Notes: generated from the letters alone by a model not told the origin. A stretch of DNA of 64,000 nt from Micromonospora aurantiaca ATCC 27029 (GCF_000145235.1 NC_014391.1:1364001-1428000), one strand, 5' to 3'. Positions 21,815 through 33,344 are shown, numbered from the stretch's first letter. Numbers and translations: made by a program.

Positions 21815-23881
21815 GTGCCGAAAACCCCCGTCGGTCACGAGAAGAGGCGCCCCGTGCGGCACCGTCACCTCTCCACCCTCACGCTCGCCCTCGGTATCGC
21901 GGTCCTGCTGGACGTGTTGCGGGTCTGGCTGCCGTCGGTCATCACCCTGTTCGGCCGGGCCGCCGAGACGCCTGCCGAGTTGCTCGGCGCGTTCGCGCTC
22001 GGCTGGTTCCTGCTCGCCCTCGCCGCGCCCACGCTCGTACGCCGCGTCGGCGCCGCCCCGGTCGGACTCGTCGCCGCCGGTGTGCTGGCGGTGGCCCGGC
22101 TGGCGCTCACCGCGCAACCCGGCGGCCCGGCCCAGCTCTGGCTGGCCTGCGCCGGACTGTTCGCCGGCCTGGTCTGGCTCGCCGCCGTCGCCGCGTCCGT
22201 GTCCCGCCCGGTCGCCGGGCTGGCGCTCGGCCTGGCCGGGAACGCGGTCGGGCACGCCCTGCTCGGCACCGAGGATCTGGTGTGGCGCGGCGGCGTGCTC
22301 GCCTGGAGCCTGAGCGCCCTGCTGGTGCTGGCGTTCCTGGTCGCCTCGGCGGCGGTACGGCGGGAGCGGGCCGGCGCCCGGGTACGCGGCGACGCGGCGC
22401 GGACGGCCGCCCCGGCGACGGATACGGCGGACGGCCACGCCGGGCGGCGCGTGCCGACCCCGGGCCGCCGGGCCTGGTTGCTGTGCGGGCCGGCGCTGCT
22501 GCTGGCCGGTCAGGTGGCGCTCGCCCCGGCACTCTGGAGCGCCGCCGCCGGCACCGGATCGCCCGACTTCCCCGGCCTCGTCCGCCCCGGAAACGGTGCC
22601 CTGCCGGGTGCGCTCGCGGTGCTGCTGTTCCTCGCGGCGGCGTTGTTCCGGGCACCGGCGCTCGTGGCGCGGGTGCTGTGGCCGCTCGCGCTGCTCGCCG
22701 GGTCGGTGCTGTTCGTGACCGGGCTGCTCGTGCCGGCGTACCTGCTCACCGCCGCCGGTCTCGGCGGCTGCCTGGCCCTCACCGACACGACCGACGACGG
22801 GCCCGCGGCTGCCGACGGGCGAGGCGCCGCGGAGCCCCGGGCCGCCGCCACGGACGAGCGAGGCGCCGACGGCGGGCGGGCGGGGGCGCGGCGCGGGCGG
22901 GCGGCGGTGCTCGGCATGCTGGTGTTCGCGGTGGCCACGGTGGCCTACTACGCCGCCTACGACCTGGGGTACCCCAACGGCTGGGCTCCGGTCGCCACGG
23001 CCGTCCTGGTGGCTCTGGTGGCGGCTACGGCACCTCTCCGCCCCGGGCCGACGCCGTCCGGTGCGGCATCAGCCGGCCCGGCGCTGCCCGCAGCGGTCCG
23101 GGTCGCGGCCCTGGCCGGGCTGACCGCGCTGGCCGGGCTCGCCGCCGCGCTGCACGTGCCGCCCGCGCAGGCCCGGGCCACCACGACACCGGCGGCGGTA
23201 CGTGTGGCCGCGTACAACATCCGGATGGGATTCGGCCTGGACGGGCGGCTGGACGTGGACGCGGTGGCCCGGGAGCTGCGCGGCGCGGACGTGGTGCTGC
23301 TCAGCGAGGTCGACCGGGGCTGGTGGCTCAACGGCGGCCACGACACGCTGGCGTTGGTGGCCGGGCGGCTGGGGATGCCGTACGTCTTCGCGCCCGCCGC
23401 CGACCCGGTCTGGGGCGACGCGGTGCTCAGCCGTTTCCCGATGCGTTCCGGGCAGACCCGGCGGCTGACCGCACACGGCGCGCCGACCGGGGCGCAGGCA
23501 CTCGGCGTCACGCTCGACCTCGGCGGGCGGGAACTGGCGGTGGTGGCCACGCACCTGCAACCGCCGCCCGGCCGGGATCCGGTCGAGCAGGCGGGCGAGG
23601 TGGCCGCGTTCGCCGGCCGGTACGCGAACGGCCGTCCACTGGTGCTCGGTGGCGACCTGAACACCGAGCCGGACGACCCGGCGTTCGCCGAGTTCACCCG
23701 CTCCGGGCTGGTGGACGCGCTGGCCGCGGCCCGGCCGCTGCGGACCAGCCCGGCCGACGATCCGCGCACCCAGATCGACCACGTCTTCGTGTCGCCGGGC
23801 CTGACCGCCACCGAGGTACGCGCGCCGCGCACCGAGGCCAGCGACCACCTCCCGGTGACGCTCACCGTCACGCTGCCCTGA
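21815..23881 (+). CDS. Polytopic membrane protein with C-terminal EEP (endonuclease/exonuclease/phosphatase) domain
   Basis: A 688-residue protein. Residues ~20-440 contain roughly ten membrane helices interrupted by Ala/Arg-rich cytoplasmic linkers. Residues ~455-688 are an EEP domain with AYNIRMGFG, LLSEVDRG, GGDLNTEP, QIDHVFVSP and ASDHLPVTL, a complete catalytic set. The arrangement resembles membrane-linked EEP proteins such as the Cwh43 C-terminal half, which act on lipid-linked substrates; this is only an analogy. GTG 21815 starts the frame; GTG 21854 (VRHRHLSTL), after AGAAGAGG, is an equally good start. It shares domain type with the 5.2-kb gene but not its length. Confidence 0.85.
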   Translation: MPKTPVGHEKRRPVRHRHLSTLTLALGIAVLLDVLRVWLPSVITLFGRAAETPAELLGAFALGWFLLALAAPTLVRRVGAAPVGLVAAGVLAVARLALTAQPGGPAQLWLACAGLFAGLVWLAAVAASVSRPVAGLALGLAGNAVGHALLGTEDLVWRGGVLAWSLSALLVLAFLVASAAVRRERAGARVRGDAARTAAPATDTADGHAGRRVPTPGRRAWLLCGPALLLAGQVALAPALWSAAAGTGSPDFPGLVRPGNGALPGALAVLLFLAAALFRAPALVARVLWPLALLAGSVLFVTGLLVPAYLLTAAGLGGCLALTDTTDDGPAAADGRGAAEPRAAATDERGADGGRAGARRGRAAVLGMLVFAVATVAYYAAYDLGYPNGWAPVATAVLVALVAATAPLRPGPTPSGAASAGPALPAAVRVAALAGLTALAGLAAALHVPPAQARATTTPAAVRVAAYNIRMGFGLDGRLDVDAVARELRGADVVLLSEVDRGWWLNGGHDTLALVAGRLGMPYVFAPAADPVWGDAVLSRFPMRSGQTRRLTAHGAPTGAQALGVTLDLGGRELAVVATHLQPPPGRDPVEQAGEVAAFAGRYANGRPLVLGGDLNTEPDDPAFAEFTRSGLVDALAAARPLRTSPADDPRTQIDHVFVSPGLTATEVRAPRTEASDHLPVTLTVTLP

Positions 23882-23923
23882 GCCGCCGGACAACCGGTAC
23901 CCGCCGCGCGGCCGCGGCCCGCC

Positions 23924-24808
23924 TCACAACCGGTCGGGAAGGACCAGCCGGTCACCGGCGAACGGCAGCAGCCAGCCGCCGCCCTTGGCGGTGGTGAAGT
24001 CCTCGTCCACGCGGCCGGTGAGCCGTTCCAGCGCGCCCGGGATCACCTTGCCCTGGCTGCACACCGCCACCGTCCCGGCGGCCTGTGCCAGCGCGGTCAG
24101 CCGGGCCGCGGCAGCGAGCGCGCACTCCTCGACCTGCTGGCCCGGCGCCGGTTCGTCGAAGTCGCCGCAGACCTCGATCGGCAGGTCCAGCCGGGCCGCC
24201 GCCGGGTCCAGCGTCTGCACGCAGCGCCGGGCCGAGGCGGAGAACAGGCGGGCCGGGCGGACCAGCGCGACGAGCGGGACCAGCGCCCGTGCCTGCGCCC
24301 ACCCCTGTTCGTCGAGTGGGCGGCCGTGGTCCGGGCCGGTCCAGGTGCCGCGCTTGCCGGCGTGCGCGTGCCGGACCAGCAGCACCGTGGCGGTGACCGG
24401 CGGCAGCGCCGCGAACGCGGCGATCACCTCGGCGTCGTGCGGGTAGCTGACCCGGCGTACCGCGTCGTCGACCGGGAACCAGGCCACGTCGTCGACCTCG
24501 GTGCCGGGCTGGAAACCGCCGGTGCCGGCCGCCCGCATGGACCAGTAGTCGACCGCCTTGGCGAGACCCTCGCTGCGGTAGCGGACGGTGGGCAGGCGTA
24601 CCTGCGGCACCGCGCGGACGTCGGACTCCTCGGCCACCTCGCGGACGGCCGCCACGAGCGGGTGCTCGCCGCGGTCCAGCTTGCCCTTCGGCAGCGACCA
24701 GTCGCCGTACCGGGGGCGGTGCACGAGGCAGACCTCGACGCCGGCCGGACCCGGGCGCCACACCACGCCGCCCGCGGCCCGGATCCGTACCGGTTCGTCG
24801 TCGCTCAC
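23924..24808 (-). CDS. mutT1: Nudix hydrolase fused to histidine phosphatase, MutT1
   Basis: A 294-residue two-domain protein. The N-terminal Nudix domain (~10-130) has the box GKLDRGEHPLVAAVREVAEES. The C-terminal histidine phosphatase domain (~138-294) starts with the catalytic LLVRHAHAG. In mycobacteria MutT1 hydrolyses 8-oxo-GTP/dGTP and diadenosine polyphosphates and so prevents oxidative mutations. The ORF runs upstream, but GTG 24808 (VSDDEPVRIRAAGGV) gives the family start. It is 40 bases downstream of ppk on the same strand, the mycobacterial order ppk-mutT1. Confidence 0.92.
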   Translation of the reverse strand: MSDDEPVRIRAAGGVVWRPGPAGVEVCLVHRPRYGDWSLPKGKLDRGEHPLVAAVREVAEESDVRAVPQVRLPTVRYRSEGLAKAVDYWSMRAAGTGGFQPGTEVDDVAWFPVDDAVRRVSYPHDAEVIAAFAALPPVTATVLLVRHAHAGKRGTWTGPDHGRPLDEQGWAQARALVPLVALVRPARLFSASARRCVQTLDPAAARLDLPIEVCGDFDEPAPGQQVEECALAAAARLTALAQAAGTVAVCSQGKVIPGALERLTGRVDEDFTTAKGGGWLLPFAGDRLVLPDRL

Positions 24809-24848
24809 CCGCTCACCGTATGCCCGCCCGGCACGCGCCACGGCCCGG

Positions 24849-27158
<2,310 letters not shown>

Positions 27159-27173
27159 CTCATGATTCCCCGA

Positions 27174-27195
27174 TAAGGGTGAACGGAAAATGAAC
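27174..27195 (-). promoter_or_regulatory. PHO box (PhoP binding site) upstream of ppk
   Basis: On the minus strand two adjacent 11-base direct repeat units read GTTCATTTTCC and GTTCACCCTTA, matching the Streptomyces PHO-box unit (GTTCACC plus four bases). The box ends 16 bases before the ppk GTG, consistent with PhoP activating ppk from a -35-overlapping site. Confidence 0.75.
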
Positions 27196-27209
27196 TCGGG
27201 CCAGGTTGT

Positions 27210-28046
27210 TCACGCCATCGTCGGCAAGGTCACCCGGACCACCTCGCCGTCGGCGTCCCGCTCGATCCGGACACGCTGCCCCAATCGGAGCAGCCGTAAC
27301 CCGGAGGCGTCGAACGCGCGGGCCGGGAACGCCAGCTCGGTGCCGTCGTCGAGCAGCAGCACGCCGCTGCGGGTCGACGCGTCGTAGGTGGCCACCGTCC
27401 CCTGCATGCCAGCACCGTACCGGACCGCTCCGGCGACCCGGGCCAGCAGCGCGGCGGTGCGCGGCCCCACGCCCAGCCCGGCGGCGTCGGCCAGGTCCGC
27501 CGGGGTGTCCACGTCCCGGCGCAGGCTGGGCCACTCCCCGGCGAGCGGCAGCGCCCCGCTCGCCGCGTGGGCCGTGGCCGAGCCGGGCCCGAACTGCGGC
27601 GCCAGCGGCGCACCGGCCGGCGCGGCGAGCAGCACTGTGCCTCCGCCCGGGGCATCAGCCACGAACCCGCGTACCCCCTGGGTGGCCCGCAGCGCGGCGG
27701 CCAGGTCGGCCGGTCGCAGCGCGGGCAGGTCGGCGGTCAGGCCGGCCACGGCGGCGCGCGACCCGGCGACCGCCGCGCCGTGCCGGAACGCCGCGTTCAG
27801 GCCGCCGCCGGGGTCGGCGGCGACGCGGGCGCCCGCCGCGCCGGCTGCCGCGGCCACCCGCGGGTCGTCGGTGACCACGAGCACCCCGGCCACCGCCGGG
27901 CACGCCCGCACCGCGCGCAGCGTGTCGGCCGCCAGGGCCAGTGCCAGCTCCTCATGGGGTACGCCGGGCAGCGCGCCCCGCAGACGGCTCTTCGCCGCCC
28001 CCAGGCGCTTCACCGGCATCACCACGGTCCAGCGGGCCTCAGACAC
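27210..28046 (-). CDS. cofC: 2-phospho-L-lactate guanylyltransferase fused to a small cold-shock-like domain
   Basis: A 278-residue single ORF. Residues ~1-213 are CofC/FbiD, which activates phospholactate or phosphoenolpyruvate with GTP for coenzyme F420: [26 protein letters not shown] and [11 protein letters not shown]. The last 65 residues begin at an internal ATG (27407) and read as a five-strand OB-like module ([36 protein letters not shown]), similar to short cold-shock-type proteins. No stop separates the two parts, so this is either a fusion or two in-frame products with an internal start (only a weak GGTG site there). GTG 28046 has AGGA ten bases upstream; ATG 28055 is an alternative. 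Confidence 0.85.
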   Translation of the reverse strand: MSEARWTVVMPVKRLGAAKSRLRGALPGVPHEELALALAADTLRAVRACPAVAGVLVVTDDPRVAAAAGAAGARVAADPGGGLNAAFRHGAAVAGSRAAVAGLTADLPALRPADLAAALRATQGVRGFVADAPGGGTVLLAAPAGAPLAPQFGPGSATAHAASGALPLAGEWPSLRRDVDTPADLADAAGLGVGPRTAALLARVAGAVRYGAGMQGTVATYDASTRSGVLLLDDGTELAFPARAFDASGLRLLRLGQRVRIERDADGEVVRVTLPTMA

Positions 28047-28150
28047 GCCGACCATCCTGCCAGCGGGAGCGCCGGTACCCGCACTGGCCGCAGCGGGGGC
28101 GAACAGGCATGATTCTGTGCCGGGGCGCGTGGGCGGATCGAGGAGGCACT

Positions 28151-28876
28151 GTGGCACGGCGGAGGCTGGGGTTCTGGCGACGACTCGCCGTGGTGCTGGT
28201 GAAGCCGCTGATGACGGTCTGGACCCGGCGCACCTGGCGGGGCATGGAGCACCTGCGCCGCGACGGCGGCGTCATCCTCGTGCCGAACCACATCTCGCAC
28301 GCCGACCCGCTCGTGGTCGCGCACTACATCTACGACGCCGGGCGCTGGCCGCGCTTCCTCGGCAAGGCCAGCGTGTTCCGGGTACCGGTGGTCGGCTGGA
28401 TCCTGCACCGCTGCCAGCAGATCCCGGTCGAGCGGGGCACCGTCGAGGCGGTCAAGTCGCTCGACAAGCTCGTCGCCGCGCTGGCCGAGGGCGGCGCCGT
28501 GGTGATCTACCCGGAGGGCACCACCACCCGGGAGCCGGACCTGTGGCCGATGAAGGGCAAGACCGGCGCGGCCCGTCTGGCGCTGGCCACCGGCGCCCCG
28601 GTGGTCCCGATCGCCATGGTCGGCCCGGAACGGATGTTCGACCCGCGTACGGCCCGGTTCGGGCTGCGCCCGCGTACCCCGGTGACGGTGATCGCCGGGC
28701 CGCCCGTGGACCTGAGCCGCTGGGCCGGCGCCACGCCGACCCGGCCGATCCTGGAGGAGATGACGGACACCATCATGCTGCGCATCCGGGATCTGGTCGC
28801 GGAGATCCGCGGCGGCACACCACCGCCGCTCTGGCAGCGGCCCGCCCGCACCGGCACCCGGGAGGTCACCGAATGA
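28151..28876 (+). CDS. 1-acyl-sn-glycerol-3-phosphate acyltransferase (PlsC family)
   Basis: A 241-residue membrane-associated acyltransferase. The HxxxxD motif is NHISHAD, followed by the [13 protein letters not shown] and [21 protein letters not shown] substrate-binding blocks. It transfers an acyl chain to lysophosphatidate, the second acylation of phospholipid synthesis. The longer open frame starts upstream, but GTG 28151 follows a perfect AGGAGG four bases away. It overlaps gpsA by ATGA, coupling lysophosphatidate acylation to glycerol-3-phosphate supply. Confidence 0.92.
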   Translation: MARRRLGFWRRLAVVLVKPLMTVWTRRTWRGMEHLRRDGGVILVPNHISHADPLVVAHYIYDAGRWPRFLGKASVFRVPVVGWILHRCQQIPVERGTVEAVKSLDKLVAALAEGGAVVIYPEGTTTREPDLWPMKGKTGAARLALATGAPVVPIAMVGPERMFDPRTARFGLRPRTPVTVIAGPPVDLSRWAGATPTRPILEEMTDTIMLRIRDLVAEIRGGTPPPLWQRPARTGTREVTE

Positions 28877-29880
28877 GCGGGCACGTCGCCGTGCTGGGCG
28901 CCGGTTCCTGGGGGACCGCGTTCGCCAAGATCCTCGCCGACGCCGGGCGGGACGTGACGGTCCTGGCCCGCCGGGCCGCAGTGGCCGAGGCGATCCGGAC
29001 CGGGCGGCACAACCCGGAGTACCTGCCGGGGATCCGCCTGCCCGAGCGGGTGACCGCCACCGGCGACGCCGCCGAGGCGATCGAGGGGGCCGAGGTGGTG
29101 GTGCTCTCGGTGCCCTCGCAGACGCTGCGCGGCAACCTCGCCGACTGGACGCCGTACCTGGCGCCGGACGCCACGCTCGTGTCGCTGATGAAGGGCATCG
29201 AGCTGGGCACCACCAAGCGGATGAGCCAGGTGATCACCGAGACCGCCGGGGTGCCCGCCGACCGGGTGGTGGTCGTCTCCGGGCCCAACCTGGCCCCGGA
29301 GATCGCCGCCGAGCAGCCGGCCGCCACTGTGGTCGCCGGCACCGACAGCCGCCGGACCGCGCTGGTGCAGGCGTCCATCCGGACGCCGTACTTCCGCCCG
29401 TACACGAACGACGACGTGATCGGCTGCGAGCTGGGCGGCGCGGTGAAGAACGTGATCGCGCTGGCGTACGGCATCGCCACCGCGATGGGCTTCGGCGACA
29501 ACACCCGGGCCATGCTGATGACCCGCGGCCTGGCCGAGACCGCCCGGCTGGGCGTGGCGCTCGGCGCCGACCCGATCACGTTCGCCGGGCTGGCCGGCAT
29601 GGGTGACCTGGTCGCCTCCTGCTCGTCGCCGATGGCCCGCAACCGCACCTTCGGCGAGCACCTGGGCCGGGGGGAGACGCTGGAGCAGGCCCAGGCGGCC
29701 ACCCGGCAGACCGCCGAGGGCGTCAAGAGCTGCCTGGCCATCCGCGACCTGGCCCGGGCGCACGGCGTCGAGATGCCGATCACCGAGCAGATCGAGCGGA
29801 TCTGCCACGAGGGGATGGATCCGCGCCTGGCGGTGGACGCGCTGATGAGCCGTACCGCCAAGCCCGAGTCGTACGAGTGA
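28873..29880 (+). CDS. gpsA: Glycerol-3-phosphate dehydrogenase [NAD(P)+]
   Basis: A 335-residue cytosolic enzyme that reduces dihydroxyacetone phosphate to sn-glycerol-3-phosphate for phospholipids. The N-terminal Rossmann motif is [12 protein letters not shown]. The catalytic Lys lies in [15 protein letters not shown], and the substrate loop is [23 protein letters not shown]. The start overlaps the acyltransferase stop (ATGA) and its end overlaps the next gene (GTGA). The position between cofC and ddl is as in mycobacteria. Confidence 0.96.
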   Translation: MSGHVAVLGAGSWGTAFAKILADAGRDVTVLARRAAVAEAIRTGRHNPEYLPGIRLPERVTATGDAAEAIEGAEVVVLSVPSQTLRGNLADWTPYLAPDATLVSLMKGIELGTTKRMSQVITETAGVPADRVVVVSGPNLAPEIAAEQPAATVVAGTDSRRTALVQASIRTPYFRPYTNDDVIGCELGGAVKNVIALAYGIATAMGFGDNTRAMLMTRGLAETARLGVALGADPITFAGLAGMGDLVASCSSPMARNRTFGEHLGRGETLEQAQAATRQTAEGVKSCLAIRDLARAHGVEMPITEQIERICHEGMDPRLAVDALMSRTAKPESYE

Positions 29881-31010
29881 GCGGAGCCGGGATGACGAAC
29901 GAGGACTGGGGCGACGGCACGCGCAGCGTGCACGCCGGCCTGCCGGACGCGGCACCCGGCCAGCCGTTCCTGCCCGGCCCGGTCTTCGCCGCGCCGTACC
30001 ACCTGGACCCCGAGCGCGGCCCGTCGGCGGCGGCGGACGGGTACGGGCGGCCCGACAACCCCACCCGGCGGCTGCTGGAGACGGCGATCGGCGAGCTGGA
30101 GGGCGGCGACTGCCGGGTCTTCGCCAGCGGCCAGGCCGCCATCACCGGGCTGCTGCTGACAGTGCTGCGCCCCGGCGACACGGTGCTGCTGCCCGCCGAC
30201 GGCTACTTCTCGGTGCGCTCGTTCGCCTCGGACACGCTGGAACAGCTCGGCGTACGTGTGGTGCTCGTGCCGACGGCCGGGCCGTACCCGTCGTTCGACG
30301 GCGTACGGCTGGTGCTGCTGGAGACCCCGGCGAACCCCGGCCTGGACGTCGCCGACGTTCCGGCGGTGGCCGCCGCCGCACGCGCCGCCGGTGCGCTGGT
30401 GGCGGTGGACAACACCACCGCCACGCCGCTCGGGCAGCGCCCGCTGGACCTCGGCGCGGACGTGGTGGTCGCCTCGGGCACCAAGGCGCTGACCGGCCAC
30501 TCGGACCTGCTGCTGGGCTACCTGGCCACCCGGGACGCCGGGCTGCGCGACGCGGCGACCGCCTGGCGCAACGCCACCGGCGGGGTGCCGGGCGCGTTCG
30601 ACTGCTGGCTCGCTCACCGCTCGCTGGCCACGCTCGACCTGCGGCTGGCCCGGCAGACCGCGAACGCGCGGGCGCTGGCCGACCTGCTCGCGGCACGCCC
30701 GGACGTCACCGGTGTGCGCTGGCCCGGCCGGCCGGACGACCCGGCGTACCCGGTCGCGTCGGTCCAGATGCGGCGCGTACCGGGCGTGCTCTCGTTCGAC
30801 CTGGGCGACGAGCGCCGGGTGGCCCGGTTCCTCGGCGCCTCCCGGCTGGTGGCCGCCGCCACCTCGTTCGGCGGGCTGCACACCACGGCCGACCGGCGCG
30901 CTCAGTGGGGCGACGACACGACGCCGGGCTTCGTGCGGTTCTCCTGCGGCATCGAGGACACCGACGACCTGCTCGCCGACGTGACGGCGGCGCTCGACGC
31001 GGCGGGCTGA
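29877..31010 (+). CDS. Cys/Met metabolism PLP enzyme, cystathionine gamma-lyase-like
   Basis: A 377-residue fold-type I PLP enzyme of the Cys/Met metabolism family. Landmarks: TRSVHAG at the N-terminus, [13 protein letters not shown], the cofactor Asp in [10 protein letters not shown] and the Schiff-base Lys in [12 protein letters not shown]. The C-terminal [17 protein letters not shown] closes the fold. Cystathionine gamma-lyase is the likeliest activity; gamma-synthase or methionine gamma-lyase cannot be excluded. GTG 29877 overlaps the gpsA stop; ATG 29892 is an alternative. It is an addition to the conserved gpsA-ddl neighbourhood. Confidence 0.88.
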   Translation: MSGAGMTNEDWGDGTRSVHAGLPDAAPGQPFLPGPVFAAPYHLDPERGPSAAADGYGRPDNPTRRLLETAIGELEGGDCRVFASGQAAITGLLLTVLRPGDTVLLPADGYFSVRSFASDTLEQLGVRVVLVPTAGPYPSFDGVRLVLLETPANPGLDVADVPAVAAAARAAGALVAVDNTTATPLGQRPLDLGADVVVASGTKALTGHSDLLLGYLATRDAGLRDAATAWRNATGGVPGAFDCWLAHRSLATLDLRLARQTANARALADLLAARPDVTGVRWPGRPDDPAYPVASVQMRRVPGVLSFDLGDERRVARFLGASRLVAAATSFGGLHTTADRRAQWGDDTTPGFVRFSCGIEDTDDLLADVTAALDAAG

Positions 31011-31030
31011 CGGCGTGACGGCCACTGGGC

Positions 31031-31138
31031 TAAGGTGACGGGCAGCCACGGCCCGTGCGGCCCCGACCCGAGGAGGTGAGTCCGATCCACCAGCAGAGGA
31101 CCGGCGCTCCCTCCGAGTCCGCGTCGCTTCGGGGCTGA
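31031..31138 (+). promoter_or_regulatory. Promoter, leader and upstream ORF of the PrmC-like methyltransferase gene
   Basis: A -10 box TAAGGT (31031-31036) is followed by a leader containing an extended Shine-Dalgarno, AGGAGGTGA (31071-31079). It overlaps the GTG (31076) of a 20-codon ORF starting VSPIHQQRTGAP and ending TGA at 31138. This start would lie within the anti-SD match, so the signal may be a ribosome-loading site rather than a normal start. A stem CGTCGC/GCGACG lies over the ORF end. The methyltransferase ATG is 45 bases further on. A regulatory leader is inferred. Confidence 0.4.
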
Positions 31139-31182
31139 GGCGACGCCGGGGGCGCCGACGAGCGCTTCCCGAAAGGCTTGCC

Positions 31183-31974
31183 ATGGCATCCACCGTGTTC
31201 ACCCCCGACCGTCAGGCCCTCGTCCGGCGGCTGCGCGCCGCCGGTTGCGTCTTCGCCGAGGACGAGGCGGAACTGCTGATCGCCGCCGCCGACTCCGCGC
31301 AGTCGCTGACCCGGCTCGTCGACCGTCGCGTCGCCGGCCTGCCGCTGGAACACCTGCTCGGCTGGGCCGAGTTCTGCGGGAGGCGGATCGCCGTCCACCC
31401 GGGCGTCTTCGTGCCGCGCGGTCGTACCGCTCTGCTGGTCGACGCGGCGGCGGCGCTGGCCGGGCCGGCACCGGTGGTGCTCGACCTGTGCTGCGGCTCC
31501 GGCGCCGCCGCCGTGGTGCTGCACGAACGGCTGACGCCCCGCTGGCTGGCCGCCGCCGACATCGACCCGGTGGCGGTGGCCTGCGCGCGGCGCAACCTCG
31601 AACCGCTCGGCGTTCCGGTCTACCAGGGCGACCTGTTCGACGCGCTGCCGGCCGGCCGCCGCGGAACGCTGGACCTGGTGGTGGCCAACGCGCCGTACGT
31701 GCCGACCGCCGCGGTGGCCTCGCTGCCGGCCGAGGCGCGCCTGTACGAGGCGCCGGTCGCACTGGACGGCGGGACGGACGGCCTGGCCGTGCTGCGCCGG
31801 GTCGCCTCCGGCGCGGCCGAGTGGCTCGCCCCGGGCGGGCACGTCGTGGTCGAGTCGAGCGTCGCGCAGGCCCCGGAGCTGTGCGCCGCGTTCACCGCCG
31901 TCGGGCTGGAGCCGACGGTGGTCCGCGACGAGGAGCGGGAGGCCACAGCGGTCACCGCCCGCCGCCCCGGCTGA
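31183..31974 (+). CDS. PrmC/HemK-like N5-glutamine methyltransferase, putative
   Basis: A 263-residue SAM-dependent methyltransferase of the HemK family. It has an N-terminal helical domain (~1-75), FVPRGRTALLVDAAA, the SAM motif VLDLCCGSGAAAVVL and the catalytic loop VVANAPYVPTAA. Canonical PrmC has NPPY in this loop; here it is NAPY, as in the branch often labelled putative glutamine methyltransferase, so release-factor methylation is uncertain. It lies in an accessory insertion between gpsA and ddl and has its own promoter and leader. Cytoplasmic. Confidence 0.85.
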   Translation: MASTVFTPDRQALVRRLRAAGCVFAEDEAELLIAAADSAQSLTRLVDRRVAGLPLEHLLGWAEFCGRRIAVHPGVFVPRGRTALLVDAAAALAGPAPVVLDLCCGSGAAAVVLHERLTPRWLAAADIDPVAVACARRNLEPLGVPVYQGDLFDALPAGRRGTLDLVVANAPYVPTAAVASLPAEARLYEAPVALDGGTDGLAVLRRVASGAAEWLAPGGHVVVESSVAQAPELCAAFTAVGLEPTVVRDEEREATAVTARRPG

Positions 31975-32025
31975 CCGCGGCGGGGGAGTCCTCGCGGTGA
32001 CGTGGCGGGTGGGCCGGGCGGGAAC

Positions 32026-32031
32026 TAGCCT
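32026..32031 (+). promoter_or_regulatory. -10 box for the ROK-family gene
   Basis: TAGCCT lies 23 bases before the GTG at 32055, leaving room for the GGCGGGAGG site at 32044-32052. This is a conventional leadered start. Confidence 0.45.
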
Positions 32032-32054
32032 CGGGTCAGGCGCGGCGGGAGGCG

Positions 32055-33110
32055 GTGGCGGTGGGCAGCGCAGGTGTGCCGGTGGTGGTGGGGCTGGACA
32101 ACGGGGGCACGAGCGACAACGCCACAGTGCTGACCGTGGACGGCCGGTTCCTGGTGGACGGGCTGCTGGAGATCCCGAGCGAGGTCGGCGCCGGGCCGGA
32201 GGCGGCCGTGGAGGCGCTCGCGCGGGCGTTCGACGGCGTGCTGGCGCACACCGGCGTACCGCGTGACCTGGTCCGCGCCGTCGGGCTGGACACGCCCGGC
32301 CCGGCCAGCGCCACCGGCGTGATCTCGTCCCGCGGCTCGACGAACTTCTCCCAGCCCGCCTGGCGGGGCTTCGACGTGCGCACCGCCCTGGAACGGCGGC
32401 TGGGCCTGCCCGTGGTGTACGCCAACGACGGCAACGCCGCCGCCCTCTACGCCCACCACGTGCATTTCGGCACCGAGGCGATGGCCCGGTCGTCGGTGTC
32501 CGCGATCGTCGGCACCGGGCTCGGCGGCGGCGTGGTGGAGTCCGGCCGGGTGGTCGGCGGCGCGGCCGGCATGGCCGGCGAGTTCGGGCACGTGCACATC
32601 CCGCTGGACGGACTGGTGGAGCCGGACCAGGCGGCGCCGGTCTGCGCCTGCGGCTTCACCGGGGACGCGGAGAGCGTCGCCTCGCTCACCGCGATCCGGC
32701 GCAACCTGCTGCCGTACTGGCTGGCCCGGCATCCGGAGCATCCGCTCGCGGCGGAGGAGCCGGACCGGGCGGCGAAGCTGCTGCGCGGCTACGGCGAACG
32801 CGGCGACCCGCTGGCCCGCCTGGTGTTCACCCAGCAGGCCAAGGCGCTGGGCCGGCTGTTCACCATCGCGGCGAACTTCACCGACCCGCACGCCTACTTC
32901 GTCGGCGGGGGTGTGGTGGAGGCGGCGCCGGAGTTCCGGGACTGGTTCCTCGCCGCGGTCGCCGAGCACACGGTGCTCCGGGAGGAGCAGCGGGCGGTGG
33001 CCACCTTCGCGCTGGTGCCGGACCGGGACATGGCCGGCGCGCGCGGGGTGGCCATCGCGGCGCTGGAGGCGGTGCGCGGCATCGTCACCGCCGCCGCCCC
33101 GCTCGGCTGA
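32055..33110 (+). CDS. ROK-family sugar kinase or related protein
   Basis: A 351-residue protein of the actin-like ASKHA fold. The phosphate-1 loop is GLDNGGTSDNATVL. GLDTPGPAS, YANDGNAAALYAH (catalytic Asp) and GTGLGGGVV follow. The ROK zinc site is degenerate: CACGFTGDAES lacks the usual last Cys of CxCGxxGC. Glucokinase-like or N-acetylhexosamine kinase activity is plausible, but no HTH is present, so it is not a repressor. The RBS GGCGGGAGG sits better for in-frame GTG 32061 than for 32055. Single gene in the accessory stretch before ddl. Confidence 0.85.
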   Translation: MAVGSAGVPVVVGLDNGGTSDNATVLTVDGRFLVDGLLEIPSEVGAGPEAAVEALARAFDGVLAHTGVPRDLVRAVGLDTPGPASATGVISSRGSTNFSQPAWRGFDVRTALERRLGLPVVYANDGNAAALYAHHVHFGTEAMARSSVSAIVGTGLGGGVVESGRVVGGAAGMAGEFGHVHIPLDGLVEPDQAAPVCACGFTGDAESVASLTAIRRNLLPYWLARHPEHPLAAEEPDRAAKLLRGYGERGDPLARLVFTQQAKALGRLFTIAANFTDPHAYFVGGGVVEAAPEFRDWFLAAVAEHTVLREEQRAVATFALVPDRDMAGARGVAIAALEAVRGIVTAAAPLG

Positions 33111-33139
33111 CGCCGTCGCCTGACGGGCCGCTCAGCCGG

Positions 33140-33340
33140 TCAGGCGCGCGGCGGTGCCGCGGTGAACGCGGCCCAGGCGTGCGGCGGGAACACCAGCACC
33201 GGGCCGGCCGGGTCCTTCGAGTCGCGGACCGCCACCGCGCCGGTCAGCGGCGCCATCTCCACGCACGCGCCCTCGTCGCCGCTGTGGCTGCTCTTGCGCC
33301 AGCGGGCCGGTGTGGGGGTCGTGTGGTTCGTGCCGTTCAT
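33140..33340 (-). CDS. DUF397 protein
   Basis: A 66-residue protein with the DUF397 signature: WRKSSHSGDEGACVEM, VAVRDSKDP and the final FPPHAWAAF. These small proteins are almost always encoded beside an XRE/DUF5753 regulator in actinobacteria, as here with a 4-base gap. In streptomycetes such pairs influence development and antibiotic production, and some behave like toxin-antitoxin modules. Translation is probably coupled to the regulator upstream. Confidence 0.93.
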   Translation of the reverse strand: MNGTNHTTPTPARWRKSSHSGDEGACVEMAPLTGAVAVRDSKDPAGPVLVFPPHAWAAFTAAPPRA

Positions 33341-33344
33341 CTGG

